Origin: Fulvivirga sp. M361
GTDB taxonomy: Bacteria; Bacteroidota; Bacteroidia; Cytophagales; Cyclobacteriaceae
Assembly (NCBI RefSeq): GCF_007097395.1
Contig: NZ_VKDC01000006.1
Location: 334,073 to 398,072 of the forward strand
DNA length: 64,000 nucleotides
Reading direction: 5' to 3'
Shown here piece after piece: positions 1-8,375 of the stretch (the stretch's first letter is position 1; each line of letters opens with the position of its first letter). The translations under genes and the position numbers were made by a program. The notes under the pieces are model-generated. The model was not told the DNA's origin and did not search any database. It was given only the letters and a program-made list of their open reading frames with translations.

Positions 1-3000
1 AAGAGTATGTTGATGCAAATCAAAGACCTGGGATTCAACTCCATAAGAATTCCGTGGAGTAATGCTATCCTGGAACCGGGAGCCACCATGTCCGGGATCA
101 GTACCGCTCCTGTCCCTGATCCGTATACGGGAAGAATACTTAATGAGGTAGAAGGAAGTCTGACAGACCCATTGGACCTGCTGGACCTGATGGTAGATTA
201 CTGCCAGGAGCTGAACCTGAAGATCATCCTGGATAACCATTCCAGGCAGCCGGATGGATACCTTTCCGAAGAGCTATGGTATACAGACATTACGCCTCAT
301 GAAAAATGGATTGAAGATTGGGTATTTCTGGCAGATAGATATAAGAACAAGGACGCTGTAATCGCCATGGACATTAATAACGAACCTCATGGCAAGAACG
401 GAAACGGCTCAAGGTGGGGGAGTGGTGATATAACCTCAGACTGGAGGCTTGCAGCAGAAGCCTGTGGAGACGCTATACTGGCAGTAAACCCCAATGTACT
501 CATTATGGTGGAAGGTGTGGAAGAATTTGAAAATGAAACCTATTGGTGGGGAGGTAACCTGAAAGGCGCCGCCAGTTACCCGGTAAGGCTTTCAGACCCT
601 TCCAAACTGGTGTACTCACCGCATGAATATGGTCCCACGGTATTCCAGCAGACCTGGTTTAGTGATCCCACTTTTCCAGGTAATATGCCAGCCATCTGGG
701 AAGCCAACTTTAACTACCTGCATACACAAAACATTTCTCCCTTGTTTGCCGGTGAATTCGGCATTAAAACACAGGGTGGGGTAGATGAGGTTTGGTTTGA
801 TACCTATTTGGCATTTATGGGTGAAAAAGGATATTCGTGGAGCTTTTGGTGCTGGAACCCTAATTCAGGGGATACAGGAGGCATCCTGACGGATGACTGG
901 AGCTCGATCCATGATTGGAAAATGAATAAGTTGATCCCCCATCTGGATGCAGAGATCCCGAACGGTATCGGGACCGGATGTGGTACAACTTTTGAAATTA
1001 CGGCCACAGCGGGTTCCGGGGGCAGTATTTCCCCTGTCGGATCAGTGGTTGTTCCTGAAAACAGTGACCGCTCCTTTGTCATTACGGCCTCTTCCGGATA
1101 CGCGATCGATGATGTGCAGGTGGATGGCGTGTCTGTAGGAAATGTTGGTAATTACACTTTTAGTAATGTTACGGTTAACCATACGATTAGCGCGAGTTTT
1201 GTGCTTGACAATACTTCTTCCGAATATCCCGCCGGATCACCGGTTGCCATTAACGGAAAACTCAGTGTCTCAGGTAATCAGATGGTCAACGAGTGTGGAA
1301 ATACAGTTCAATTACGAGGAATGAGCACGCATGGACCCCAGTGGTTTGAAAACTGCTATACCACCGGTTCATTAGATGCACTTGTCAACGATTGGGGCAT
1401 TGATATATTCAGGATTGCCATGTATGTGGAAGAAGGTGGGTACGTGAATAACCCGGATTACTGGAAGAACTGGATTGACAATATGGTAGACGAATGTGCC
1501 AGCAGAGGAATCTATTGTATGATTGACTGGCATGTATTAAACCCGGGAGATCCGAATGCCAATATTGTAGCTGCCAGGGATTTTTGGTCTTATATGTCAG
1601 CCAAACACACAGGTAAAAAACATGTTATCTATGAAATAGCCAACGAACCTAACGGCGTTACCTGGCCGCAGGTAAAGACCTATGCTGAAGACATTATTCC
1701 AAGGATCAGGGCAAACGACCCGAGCACAATAGTAATTGTAGGAACACCTACCTGGAGCCAGGATGTGGATGTGGCGGCAGCCGATCCTTTGAATTACAGT
1801 AACCTGATGTACGCCCTGCACTTCTACTCCGGTACACACACAGACTGGCTGCGGGCTAAGGGAAATACTGCGCTGAATGCCGGACTCGCACTATTTGTCA
1901 CCGAGTTTGGTACTAGCCAGGCTACGGGTGATGGAGGACCTTACCTAGCTGAAACTCAGAATTGGATGGATTGGATGAGTGATAATAAGGTCAGTTGGAT
2001 CAATTGGAGTTTTGCCGATAAAGCAGAAGTGTCTGCTGCATTGAATCCGGGAGCATGTTCTTCAGGCAGCTGGAACAATACCTCAACATCAGGAGCTTTT
2101 ATCAAAGACCATATACTGGTCCCCGCGGATAATTTTGCTTGTGGAGGTACCGGAAACCAGGATCCGGTGGCAGTGGTTACGGCGTCACCTCAGACAGGTG
2201 AAGCGCCATTATCCGTACTTTTTGATGCTTCAGGCTCCAGTGATCCCGATGGCGATGTATTGAGTTACTCATGGAGTTTTGGAGATAATAGTTCAGGTAC
2301 TGGTGTATCGCCAAGTCACATGTATACTAATAGCGGTGCATATACAGCTACAGTGACGGTGACGGACAATAAAGGAGGGGTCGACCAGGCAAGTGTTGTC
2401 GTTTTAGTTACCGGAGGTTCTACAGGTTGTGATTTCGGTACACCTGCCGCTTCACCTTTAGCTACAGGACAAAATGCCTACAACTATGCGCATGTATTGG
2501 GTGCCGGTGGTCCGGACCTGTCCAACGTTTCCAATTTTACGATTAACTGGGATCTGGAGAATAACGGATTATGGCAGATATCCATGAATACGTCGAATGG
2601 GATACCCGGTTGGTGGATAGATCTAAGGGCTTTTGCAACGCAGACCTTCAATGGTACGCAGCCTGATCTGAGTTTTTCCGGGACGGGTTTTCCAGGGTTA
2701 GATGGGGATTACTATGTAAATTATGTGGGAGGTGATCTGGTGATGGTTTCAAAGACCGGATCGTATACTATCTACTATTCTAATTCAGCAACACCCCCTG
2801 ATTGTGGCCCGGCTGGCACTGCTTCAAACCGAATCGGTTTAACTATTGGGGAAGGCGAGGAGGCATCAAGCATGCGTGTTTATCCTAATCCGTTTACTGA
2901 TGTCATTCAAATTGAGGTAGCCGACCCTCAGGAAGTAGAATCCATCGGCTTGTTCAACCAGGCGGGTCAACGTGTAGAATCGTTAGTGATCACTGAAGGG

Positions 3001-3099
3001 AACCTTATTAAATTAAGGTCAGATATTCCAGGAGGTATGTATTTACTTAAGATCAATACGTTTAAGTCTTCTATGATCATTAAAGTAATGAAACAATAA
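1..3099 (+). CDS. Bifunctional GH5 cellulase with T9SS type A sorting domain (5' end missing)
   Basis: Secreted endoglucanase-type enzyme with two glycoside hydrolase family 5 barrels, predicted to cut beta-1,4-glucan outside the cell. The frame is open to the window edge and the first visible residues lie in a GH5 core strand (IRIPW), so the N-terminus and signal peptide are missing. Numbering from the ATG at base 7: barrel 1 (about 1-315) resembles GH5_1 cellulases of the Acidothermus E1 type, with NNEPHG (acid/base E126) and AGEFG (nucleophile E250). An InlB-B-like repeat follows (about 328-400). Barrel 2 (about 412-705) resembles GH5_2 Bacillus Cel5A, with IANEPNG (E547) and VTEFG (E633). 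A PKD domain spans about 718-802, then an unrecognised beta-rich module (perhaps carbohydrate-binding), then a sorting domain from about residue 958 (VYPNPF, ending in a basic strand). Catalytic residues of both barrels are present, so both are probably active. Substrate is inferred from family resemblance only. Confidence 0.93.
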   Translation, partial: KSMLMQIKDLGFNSIRIPWSNAILEPGATMSGISTAPVPDPYTGRILNEVEGSLTDPLDLLDLMVDYCQELNLKIILDNHSRQPDGYLSEELWYTDITPHEKWIEDWVFLADRYKNKDAVIAMDINNEPHGKNGNGSRWGSGDITSDWRLAAEACGDAILAVNPNVLIMVEGVEEFENETYWWGGNLKGAASYPVRLSDPSKLVYSPHEYGPTVFQQTWFSDPTFPGNMPAIWEANFNYLHTQNISPLFAGEFGIKTQGGVDEVWFDTYLAFMGEKGYSWSFWCWNPNSGDTGGILTDDWSSIHDWKMNKLIPHLDAEIPNGIGTGCGTTFEITATAGSGGSISPVGSVVVPENSDRSFVITASSGYAIDDVQVDGVSVGNVGNYTFSNVTVNHTISASFVLDNTSSEYPAGSPVAINGKLSVSGNQMVNECGNTVQLRGMSTHGPQWFENCYTTGSLDALVNDWGIDIFRIAMYVEEGGYVNNPDYWKNWIDNMVDECASRGIYCMIDWHVLNPGDPNANIVAARDFWSYMSAKHTGKKHVIYEIANEPNGVTWPQVKTYAEDIIPRIRANDPSTIVIVGTPTWSQDVDVAAADPLNYSNLMYALHFYSGTHTDWLRAKGNTALNAGLALFVTEFGTSQATGDGGPYLAETQNWMDWMSDNKVSWINWSFADKAEVSAALNPGACSSGSWNNTSTSGAFIKDHILVPADNFACGGTGNQDPVAVVTASPQTGEAPLSVLFDASGSSDPDGDVLSYSWSFGDNSSGTGVSPSHMYTNSGAYTATVTVTDNKGGVDQASVVVLVTGGSTGCDFGTPAASPLATGQNAYNYAHVLGAGGPDLSNVSNFTINWDLENNGLWQISMNTSNGIPGWWIDLRAFATQTFNGTQPDLSFSGTGFPGLDGDYYVNYVGGDLVMVSKTGSYTIYYSNSATPPDCGPAGTASNRIGLTIGEGEEASSMRVYPNPFTDVIQIEVADPQEVESIGLFNQAGQRVESLVITEGNLIKLRSDIPGGMYLLKINTFKSSMIIKVMKQ

Positions 3100-3111
3100 C
3101 CTATGAATTAT

Positions 3112-3148
3112 CACCATAAAAGAGCTTAACCCAAGCTCTTTTATGGTG
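3112..3148. terminator. Bidirectional hairpin terminator between the GH5 and GNAT genes
   Basis: A perfect 16-bp inverted repeat (3112-3127 with 3133-3148) encloses a 5-nt loop, AACCC. The arms contain an A-run on one side and a T-run on the other, so each strand has U-rich sequence in or just after the hairpin. It lies 13 bp after the GH5 stop codon and 73 bp beyond the 3' end of the convergent acetyltransferase, a position that would serve both. Confidence 0.8.
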
Positions 3149-3221
3149 TGTTTTCAATATCCTAATTTGTTCGGCTTGAGCAGTTCGTTTTTTCGGGTTT
3201 TGAAGGACATAAACGGTTGCT

Positions 3222-3851
3222 TCAGAGGTGTAGTGTGATCTTAACACAGTCTCCTGAAATTTCCTTCTGCGTATTCAAATTCATTCGATGGATAATGTTG
3301 AGCATTTCACGATTGGATGAAAGCACTTCGGCAACTACCTGCTGAATGTTTAAGAATTTCCCGATTTGGAGGAGATGGTTTAATAATAAAGTGGCAATTC
3401 CCAGGCCATGGAATTCTTCGTCAATAGTGATCGCTGCTTCGGCGGTTATTAAACCGGCGTCAGGTAATACGACAAACCTTCCAACCCCCACAGGTTTGTT
3501 AGCAGGGTGAAATTCTGCCACCAATGCGACGTGATGAATAAAATCAACCTCTGTTAGATCCTTCAATTCCGCTTCAGTGAGTTCTTTACGATATCCTAAA
3601 AACCGGCAATATACAGATCGGGGGCTTAACCTTTTAAAACCATTTTTTAACGCTAACTTATCTGAAGGTCTGATGGCCCTGATAAGAATTTCACAGCCGT
3701 GAAGGGATGTATCCAGCTTGTGGTAGTGACTTAAATTGTGGCTTTCATTTTTGCAAAACGGAGGGATAGCGTGCAGGTGACTGGTCATTCTTTTTGGCTT
3801 ACATGCTCTCAAAAAATCTGTTACATCACTATGATTAAAGACGGGTTGCAT
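3222..3851 (-). CDS. GNAT-family N-acetyltransferase
   Basis: Predicted cytosolic acetyl-CoA-dependent acetyltransferase, 209 residues. The fold is recognisable from about residue 50: RAIRPSD at the first strand, a PVGVGRFVV strand, the EAAITIDEEFHGLGIATLL segment carrying the acetyl-CoA pyrophosphate-binding signature (Q/R-x-x-G-x-G/A), and a C-terminal NREMLNIIHRMN helix where GNATs place the catalytic-side helix. The sequence resembles the stand-alone acetyltransferase domains related to protein acetyltransferase Pat/YfiQ, but the substrate cannot be read from sequence. The first 45 residues look non-conserved and a later methionine could be the true start. The gene is single, convergent with the GH5 gene and divergent from the cyclase gene. 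Confidence 0.8.
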   Translation of the reverse strand: MQPVFNHSDVTDFLRACKPKRMTSHLHAIPPFCKNESHNLSHYHKLDTSLHGCEILIRAIRPSDKLALKNGFKRLSPRSVYCRFLGYRKELTEAELKDLTEVDFIHHVALVAEFHPANKPVGVGRFVVLPDAGLITAEAAITIDEEFHGLGIATLLLNHLLQIGKFLNIQQVVAEVLSSNREMLNIIHRMNLNTQKEISGDCVKITLHL

Positions 3852-4254
3852 GGCATGACAATCCAGGAGTTTCTTTGATCCTTATGCGTTCCCTGTGAAA
3901 ACGAAGCTATCCTTAAAATAGCCTGCATTCTAAATCCTCCTCTGTTAGTTTTAAGTCTTACGGGTTTGTAAGTGGGGGTTCCACAGCGCTTCATGTAAAC
4001 GTTTACTGCACTATGGGTTTTAATTTAATCCTTTTGATAAGAGAAGGAACTCCGGTTTACTAAAACTACTTCTTTGTCATTATCCTGACACTCAATGCCT
4101 CATGACATTATAAAATTACATAACCTTACAGTTAAATAAAATGACGTAAGTCACGTCGGATTTTTCTGACTACAGGACAGGTAGATTTTAAAATTTACCT
4201 GGCTTTAATAACTTGTATTGCACTAACAGGCATGTACTAACCCAATATTGATGG
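3852..4254. promoter_or_regulatory. Divergent intergenic region with two palindromes
   Basis: The 403-bp gap between the leftward GNAT and the rightward cyclase has no supportable gene. It contains a perfect 12-bp palindrome, GTAAACGTTTAC (3995-4006), of the CG-centred kind typical of LacI-family operators. It also contains an inverted repeat GACGT-N5-ACGTC (4143-4157) about 100 bp before the cyclase start. Both could be operators for either gene. No clear TAnnTTTG promoter box was found. Confidence 0.4.
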
Positions 4255-5313
4255 ATGAAACTGATTAATAAGCGAAGGTGGCAAATCATTAAGACCTATT
4301 GCATAGGATGGACTTTGGCGTTCGTATTTTTAAGTATTGTCAGGGGAGTAGGTACGACAGAAATGGGGTCGGTTAAGTTTGATTTGTGGACCAGCTTGCT
4401 TATATCCATTACCACAGGACCTGTTTTTGGGGCTATCTCAGGTTATGCACAAATACTTACGGAAGAACGTATCTACAAACGCCTGTCCATTCAAAGACTA
4501 CTGGTCCTTCGGGTGATATACGCTTTCTTCTTCCTGATTATCCTACTTGTGGTGTTTTATGTTATCTGTACATTGTTTCTTGGATTAAACCTGGGGCTAC
4601 TCGAATTTGCTACAGAGCCCGGAAGTTTCCCCATCTATTTTTATATCCTGTCGGTAGATTTTTTTATGGCAGTATTAAGACAGGTGAATTTGCTGATTGG
4701 AGACAACAACTTTAGTAAGCTCTTGCAGGGAAAATTCTACACTCCCAGGGAAGAAGAAAGGGTTTTTATGTTTCTCGACCTCCAGTCTTCCACACAGCTT
4801 GCAGAAAGGTTAGGTCATATTGACTACAGCAGGATGATCCAGGACTGCTTCAATGATCTTGGTGTAGTAGTGGAAAATGAAGCCGAGATCTATCAATATG
4901 TGGGAGACGAGGTAATACTTACCTGGCAGTTACAAGATGGATTGCGACGACAAAACTGTATCAACGCGTATTTTAACTTCAAGCGACAATTAGATAAGAA
5001 AAAGGAGTACTATCTGAAAGAATATAATTGCCAACCATTTTTCAAAGCGGGAATGAATGCCGGTATTGTCACCGTAACGGAGGTAGGTAAATACAAAAAA
5101 GAAATAGCCTATCATGGCGATACCATTAATACTGCCGCCAGAATTCAGGCTAAATGCAATGATTTTGGACAAGAGCTGTTGATCTCGGAGTACTTAAAGG
5201 ACAAATTGGATGCAAATGGGTTTGTATTTGACAGACTGGGGAAAATTGACCTGAAGGGGAAGACGAATGGAGTGTTCGTCTATGCAGCTTCTGAAGATGA
5301 TGGACGATCCTAA
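4255..5313 (+). CDS. Membrane-bound class III adenylate/guanylate cyclase
   Basis: Predicted cyclic-nucleotide-forming signalling enzyme of the inner membrane, 352 residues. The N-terminal 150 residues contain about four hydrophobic segments (about 13-31, 45-62, 83-110, 124-142). The class III catalytic domain runs from about 165 to 345: FLDLQSST carries the first metal aspartate (D175), YQYVGDEV the second (D218), and GDTINTAARIQ has the Asn (292) and Arg (296) that stabilise the transition state. Essential residues therefore appear intact. The base-selecting positions cannot be assigned with certainty by eye, so ATP versus GTP is left open, though similar Bacteroidota proteins are usually called adenylate cyclases. 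The ATG at 4251 in another frame closes at once, so 4255 is chosen. The stop lies 8 bp from the convergent radical SAM gene. Confidence 0.88.
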   Translation: MKLINKRRWQIIKTYCIGWTLAFVFLSIVRGVGTTEMGSVKFDLWTSLLISITTGPVFGAISGYAQILTEERIYKRLSIQRLLVLRVIYAFFFLIILLVVFYVICTLFLGLNLGLLEFATEPGSFPIYFYILSVDFFMAVLRQVNLLIGDNNFSKLLQGKFYTPREEERVFMFLDLQSSTQLAERLGHIDYSRMIQDCFNDLGVVVENEAEIYQYVGDEVILTWQLQDGLRRQNCINAYFNFKRQLDKKKEYYLKEYNCQPFFKAGMNAGIVTVTEVGKYKKEIAYHGDTINTAARIQAKCNDFGQELLISEYLKDKLDANGFVFDRLGKIDLKGKTNGVFVYAASEDDGRS

Positions 5314-5321
5314 AAGCTGTT

Positions 5322-7505
5322 TCAGAGGATCAGCAGTCCGCTCCGCCGAATGTCGTGGAACGTTTCGCTGTCCAGCCATTCATCGAAATCGCCAGGGTGG
5401 GCGGCTTCAAATGAGCGCTGAAATTTATCGAAAGTGACTTTCTTGCAGTCTGGTCCCGCGTTTTTCAGAAAGGGCACCAACCAGTCTGCAAGGCTTTTAA
5501 TCATTGTTATGACCGTGGAATCTGTATTGGTTTCAAACCTTAAAGCTACTTCGTTTGATCCCACGAGTTGAATGCCCGGATCTACGGCCACATGGCCAAT
5601 CCAAAGCAACCTGGAATGAGCATTGACCTCTGTGTCTTCATAGCTTTCCAGAATATCTTCAATGTAATTTTCAGGTATGGATGTATTTGGTGCTTTGAAA
5701 TCAAACCATTCACTCAGATGAAAATCAAAGCCAATGCCATGCATATAGTTAAAAAGGGATTTTCTTAATCCCTCTGAGAATACTTCATGTGTGGTACCGG
5801 ACGGGTCTTCATGTACCAGGTCATTAACGGCAAATCCACCCGGTTCGGGTCCTGTCTGAGTCACCTGATATGATTCAGGTGACATGCCCACTGGGCTGTG
5901 TGCTGTCATGGCAAACTGATGCCAGAAGCCGCTTTGTAACACCCCATGAAAGAACAGTTGTCGCACCATTTCCAGGGAATCGACCGTTTCCTGGGCATTT
6001 TGGGTGGGAAACCCGTACATGAGGTAGGCATGTACCATAATGCCGCTATCGGTAAAGTTACGTGCTACCTGGGCCACCCGGGCTACTGAAACACCTTTTT
6101 TCATGAGTTCAAGCAATCGGTCCGAAGCTACCTCCAGACCTCCCGATACTGCTATACAACCGGAGGCTTTCAGCAGGTTACAAAGGTCCGGGGTAAAATG
6201 TTGCTCAAAACGTATATTGGTCCACCAACTGATGACGAGGTCTCTTTTCAGGATCTCGATGGCCAGTTCTTTCATAAGGGCAGGAGGGGCTGCTTCGTCT
6301 ACGAAGTGAAAACCTGTTTCCCCTGTTTGTTGAATGATCACTTCTATCCGGTCACAAATGATGGCAGCGCCAACGGGCTCATAATTTTTGATATAATCCA
6401 GCGAGATATCACAAAAAGAGCATTTTTTCCAATAGCAGCCATGTGCCATAGTGAGTTTATTCCATCGGCCGTCACTCCATAGCCGATGCATTGGGTTGGC
6501 GAGTTCTATAACGGATAAGTATTGCTTCAAAGGTAGATCGCTGTAATCAGGCGTGCCGGTTTGGCTGAAAGGAATGTCCAATTCCTTTCCATTATTGACA
6601 TAGATAGCCGATGATTCCCCTTTCATAAATGTTCTTTTGAGCTTTTCTACCGGCCGTTGCCCGTCCAGGTATTCTATGAGGTTGAGCAAAGGTCGTTCTC
6701 CGTCATCCAGTGTGATAAAATCTACATAATCGAATACCCGGTGGTCATGGAGTGAGCGTAGTTCCGTGTTTGGATAGCCACCCCCCATAGCCACTTTAAT
6801 GCCAGGATAAGTCTGCTTAACGAACTTTCCTATACGTAATGCACCGTATAGATTTCCGGGGAAGGGGACCGATAAGCAAATTAGGGTAGGATGGAAGCAG
6901 GCTATTTTCTCTTTAAGGATATCTAAACTTAGTTCGTCTATAAGTGAAGCGGGATCATCGAGCGCTTTTAGCAATGGATCAAAGGAAGAAGCCGACATGC
7001 CGAGGCGCTCTGCATACCTGCTGAAGCCAAAATGCGGATCATGGACTTCTTTGATAAAATCACCCAGGTCTTCAAGGTAAAGCGTGGCAAGGTGCCTGGC
7101 CTTGTCCTGCACCCCTAATGTGCCGAAGGCCCAATCCAGATCATCCAGTTGTTCAAACCGCTTGCCTTCCGGCAGGTAATTCCGTTCCCCGATGGAATAC
7201 GCAATGGTGGGGTTCTGCTGTTGCAGGAATTTTATAGTGGGTTCAATGGTATGTATATAGCGATTCTTCAGTGTTAACGTCCTTTGTGCATGCGCAGAAA
7301 GGTCAGCTTCTGAGCTAACTTCTTCAAAAAGACGTGTCAGGCAGGTCTTTGTGAAAAGACGATTGATGACTTCAATACCTGCATCCACCTGGTGAGATGC
7401 GATGCTCTTTGTATTCAGAAAACCTTTTAAATAACAAGTACCCGGGTAGGGGGTATTAAGCTGAGTAAAAGGAGGGGTAACAAGAAGCACAGACTGCACG
7501 GACAT
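5322..7505 (-). CDS. B12-binding-type radical SAM protein
   Basis: Predicted [4Fe-4S]/S-adenosylmethionine enzyme, 727 residues from the ATG at 7505; a TTG seven codons upstream is also open but less likely. The N-terminal half has cobalamin-domain features: VLLVTPPF at the start, then a GGGYPN segment with DYVDFITLDDGERPL in the second half of the domain. The radical SAM barrel follows with HGCYWKKCSFCD (6411-6437), GGLEVASDRLLELMKKG, and HAYLMYGFPTQ. The three cluster cysteines are spaced C-x4-C-x2-C rather than the usual C-x3-C-x2-C. The substrate is unknown. The gene is divergent from the PPTase gene across 216 bp containing an inverted repeat, which suggests shared control and possibly a joint role with a carrier-protein-dependent pathway, although no acyl or peptidyl carrier gene is in the window. 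Confidence 0.85.
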   Translation of the reverse strand: MSVQSVLLVTPPFTQLNTPYPGTCYLKGFLNTKSIASHQVDAGIEVINRLFTKTCLTRLFEEVSSEADLSAHAQRTLTLKNRYIHTIEPTIKFLQQQNPTIAYSIGERNYLPEGKRFEQLDDLDWAFGTLGVQDKARHLATLYLEDLGDFIKEVHDPHFGFSRYAERLGMSASSFDPLLKALDDPASLIDELSLDILKEKIACFHPTLICLSVPFPGNLYGALRIGKFVKQTYPGIKVAMGGGYPNTELRSLHDHRVFDYVDFITLDDGERPLLNLIEYLDGQRPVEKLKRTFMKGESSAIYVNNGKELDIPFSQTGTPDYSDLPLKQYLSVIELANPMHRLWSDGRWNKLTMAHGCYWKKCSFCDISLDYIKNYEPVGAAIICDRIEVIIQQTGETGFHFVDEAAPPALMKELAIEILKRDLVISWWTNIRFEQHFTPDLCNLLKASGCIAVSGGLEVASDRLLELMKKGVSVARVAQVARNFTDSGIMVHAYLMYGFPTQNAQETVDSLEMVRQLFFHGVLQSGFWHQFAMTAHSPVGMSPESYQVTQTGPEPGGFAVNDLVHEDPSGTTHEVFSEGLRKSLFNYMHGIGFDFHLSEWFDFKAPNTSIPENYIEDILESYEDTEVNAHSRLLWIGHVAVDPGIQLVGSNEVALRFETNTDSTVITMIKSLADWLVPFLKNAGPDCKKVTFDKFQRSFEAAHPGDFDEWLDSETFHDIRRSGLLIL

Positions 7506-7721
7506 AAAGGATCTTTTCAAATGCAAATATGGCTGATTTCATTGCTATTCAAGCTATTCCTGTTCAACCTTCTCCTGCATGATAAAACTTAAAGCTTAGT
7601 ATTTTTCAAACAATTGGAAACAATGCTTTGAATTAATCGAAAAAGCATTGGAAATAAATGAATTGGAAACTATGGGAATGTAAATATATTAGAGGGCGAA
7701 AGCCAGAACTTATCAGGTAGA
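7506..7721. promoter_or_regulatory. Divergent promoter region with inverted and direct repeats
   Basis: Between the radical SAM and PPTase genes, a 9-bp inverted repeat CAATGCTTT / AAAGCATTG (7621-7629 and 7642-7650, 12-nt spacer) lies amid three direct copies of ATTGGAAA (7613-7620, 7647-7654, 7662-7669). Such a clustered arrangement suggests a regulator binding site acting on one or both genes. No protein can be named. Confidence 0.4.
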
Positions 7722-8375
7722 ATGGAAACACCTCATGTGTTAGTTCTTTATGCAAAAATCACCGGCGAACTATCGGCTAATTGCTGGAATACATATCTTG
7801 ATCAACTCTCTCAGGACCTCCGGGATAAGGCAACCTCCTATGTAAACTGGAAAGATCAACATGCCTATGTCTTTGGAAAATTACTTTTGATGAAGGCCAT
7901 TGAAAAATACGGATATCCTCCGGGAGATCTTTCCGGGATCCAATATACGGCGTACCGTCGTCCTTATCTATCCGCTGATTTTGATTTTAATATTTCACAC
8001 TCCGGAGAATATGTAATGTGCGCTATAGGAGCGGGTTTGAGGCTTGGGATTGACATTGAAGCTGTCAGATCCATTGATTTTGAGGATTTTAGAAATGTAA
8101 TGACCCCGGGCGAATGGAAAGACATTCATAACGCCAAACATCCGATAACCACTTTCTTCAGGTATTGGACCATCAAGGAAAGCGCCATTAAAGCAGATGG
8201 CAGAGGGCTGTCCGTACCGTTGTTAGAAGTTCAGGTACAACGTAGTCATGTACAGTTAGGCGACGCTTCCTGGTACTATCAGGAATTCCATCATATAAAG
8301 GGTAGCTGTTTGTCTATAGCTACAGATCATGAAAAGTTTACAGTGGATTGGGAAGAAGTTGATTTTTATGATTAA
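7722..8375 (+). CDS. 4'-phosphopantetheinyl transferase, Sfp type
   Basis: Predicted to move 4'-phosphopantetheine from CoA to a carrier-protein serine, activating polyketide, peptide or fatty-acid type assembly lines. The 217-residue length is normal for the family. The signatures are complete: RRPYL and FNISHSGEYV (about 79-98), LGIDIE with the metal-binding D111 and E113, and WTIKESAIKADG with W149, K152, E153 and K157. It is cytosolic. The last 31 codons (8281-8375) recur at 9135-9229 beyond the neighbouring DUF416 gene, with 8 differences in 95 bases, so this 3' end has been duplicated or replaced during an insertion. No carrier protein lies nearby; the target is not evident here. Confidence 0.92.
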   Translation: METPHVLVLYAKITGELSANCWNTYLDQLSQDLRDKATSYVNWKDQHAYVFGKLLLMKAIEKYGYPPGDLSGIQYTAYRRPYLSADFDFNISHSGEYVMCAIGAGLRLGIDIEAVRSIDFEDFRNVMTPGEWKDIHNAKHPITTFFRYWTIKESAIKADGRGLSVPLLEVQVQRSHVQLGDASWYYQEFHHIKGSCLSIATDHEKFTVDWEEVDFYD

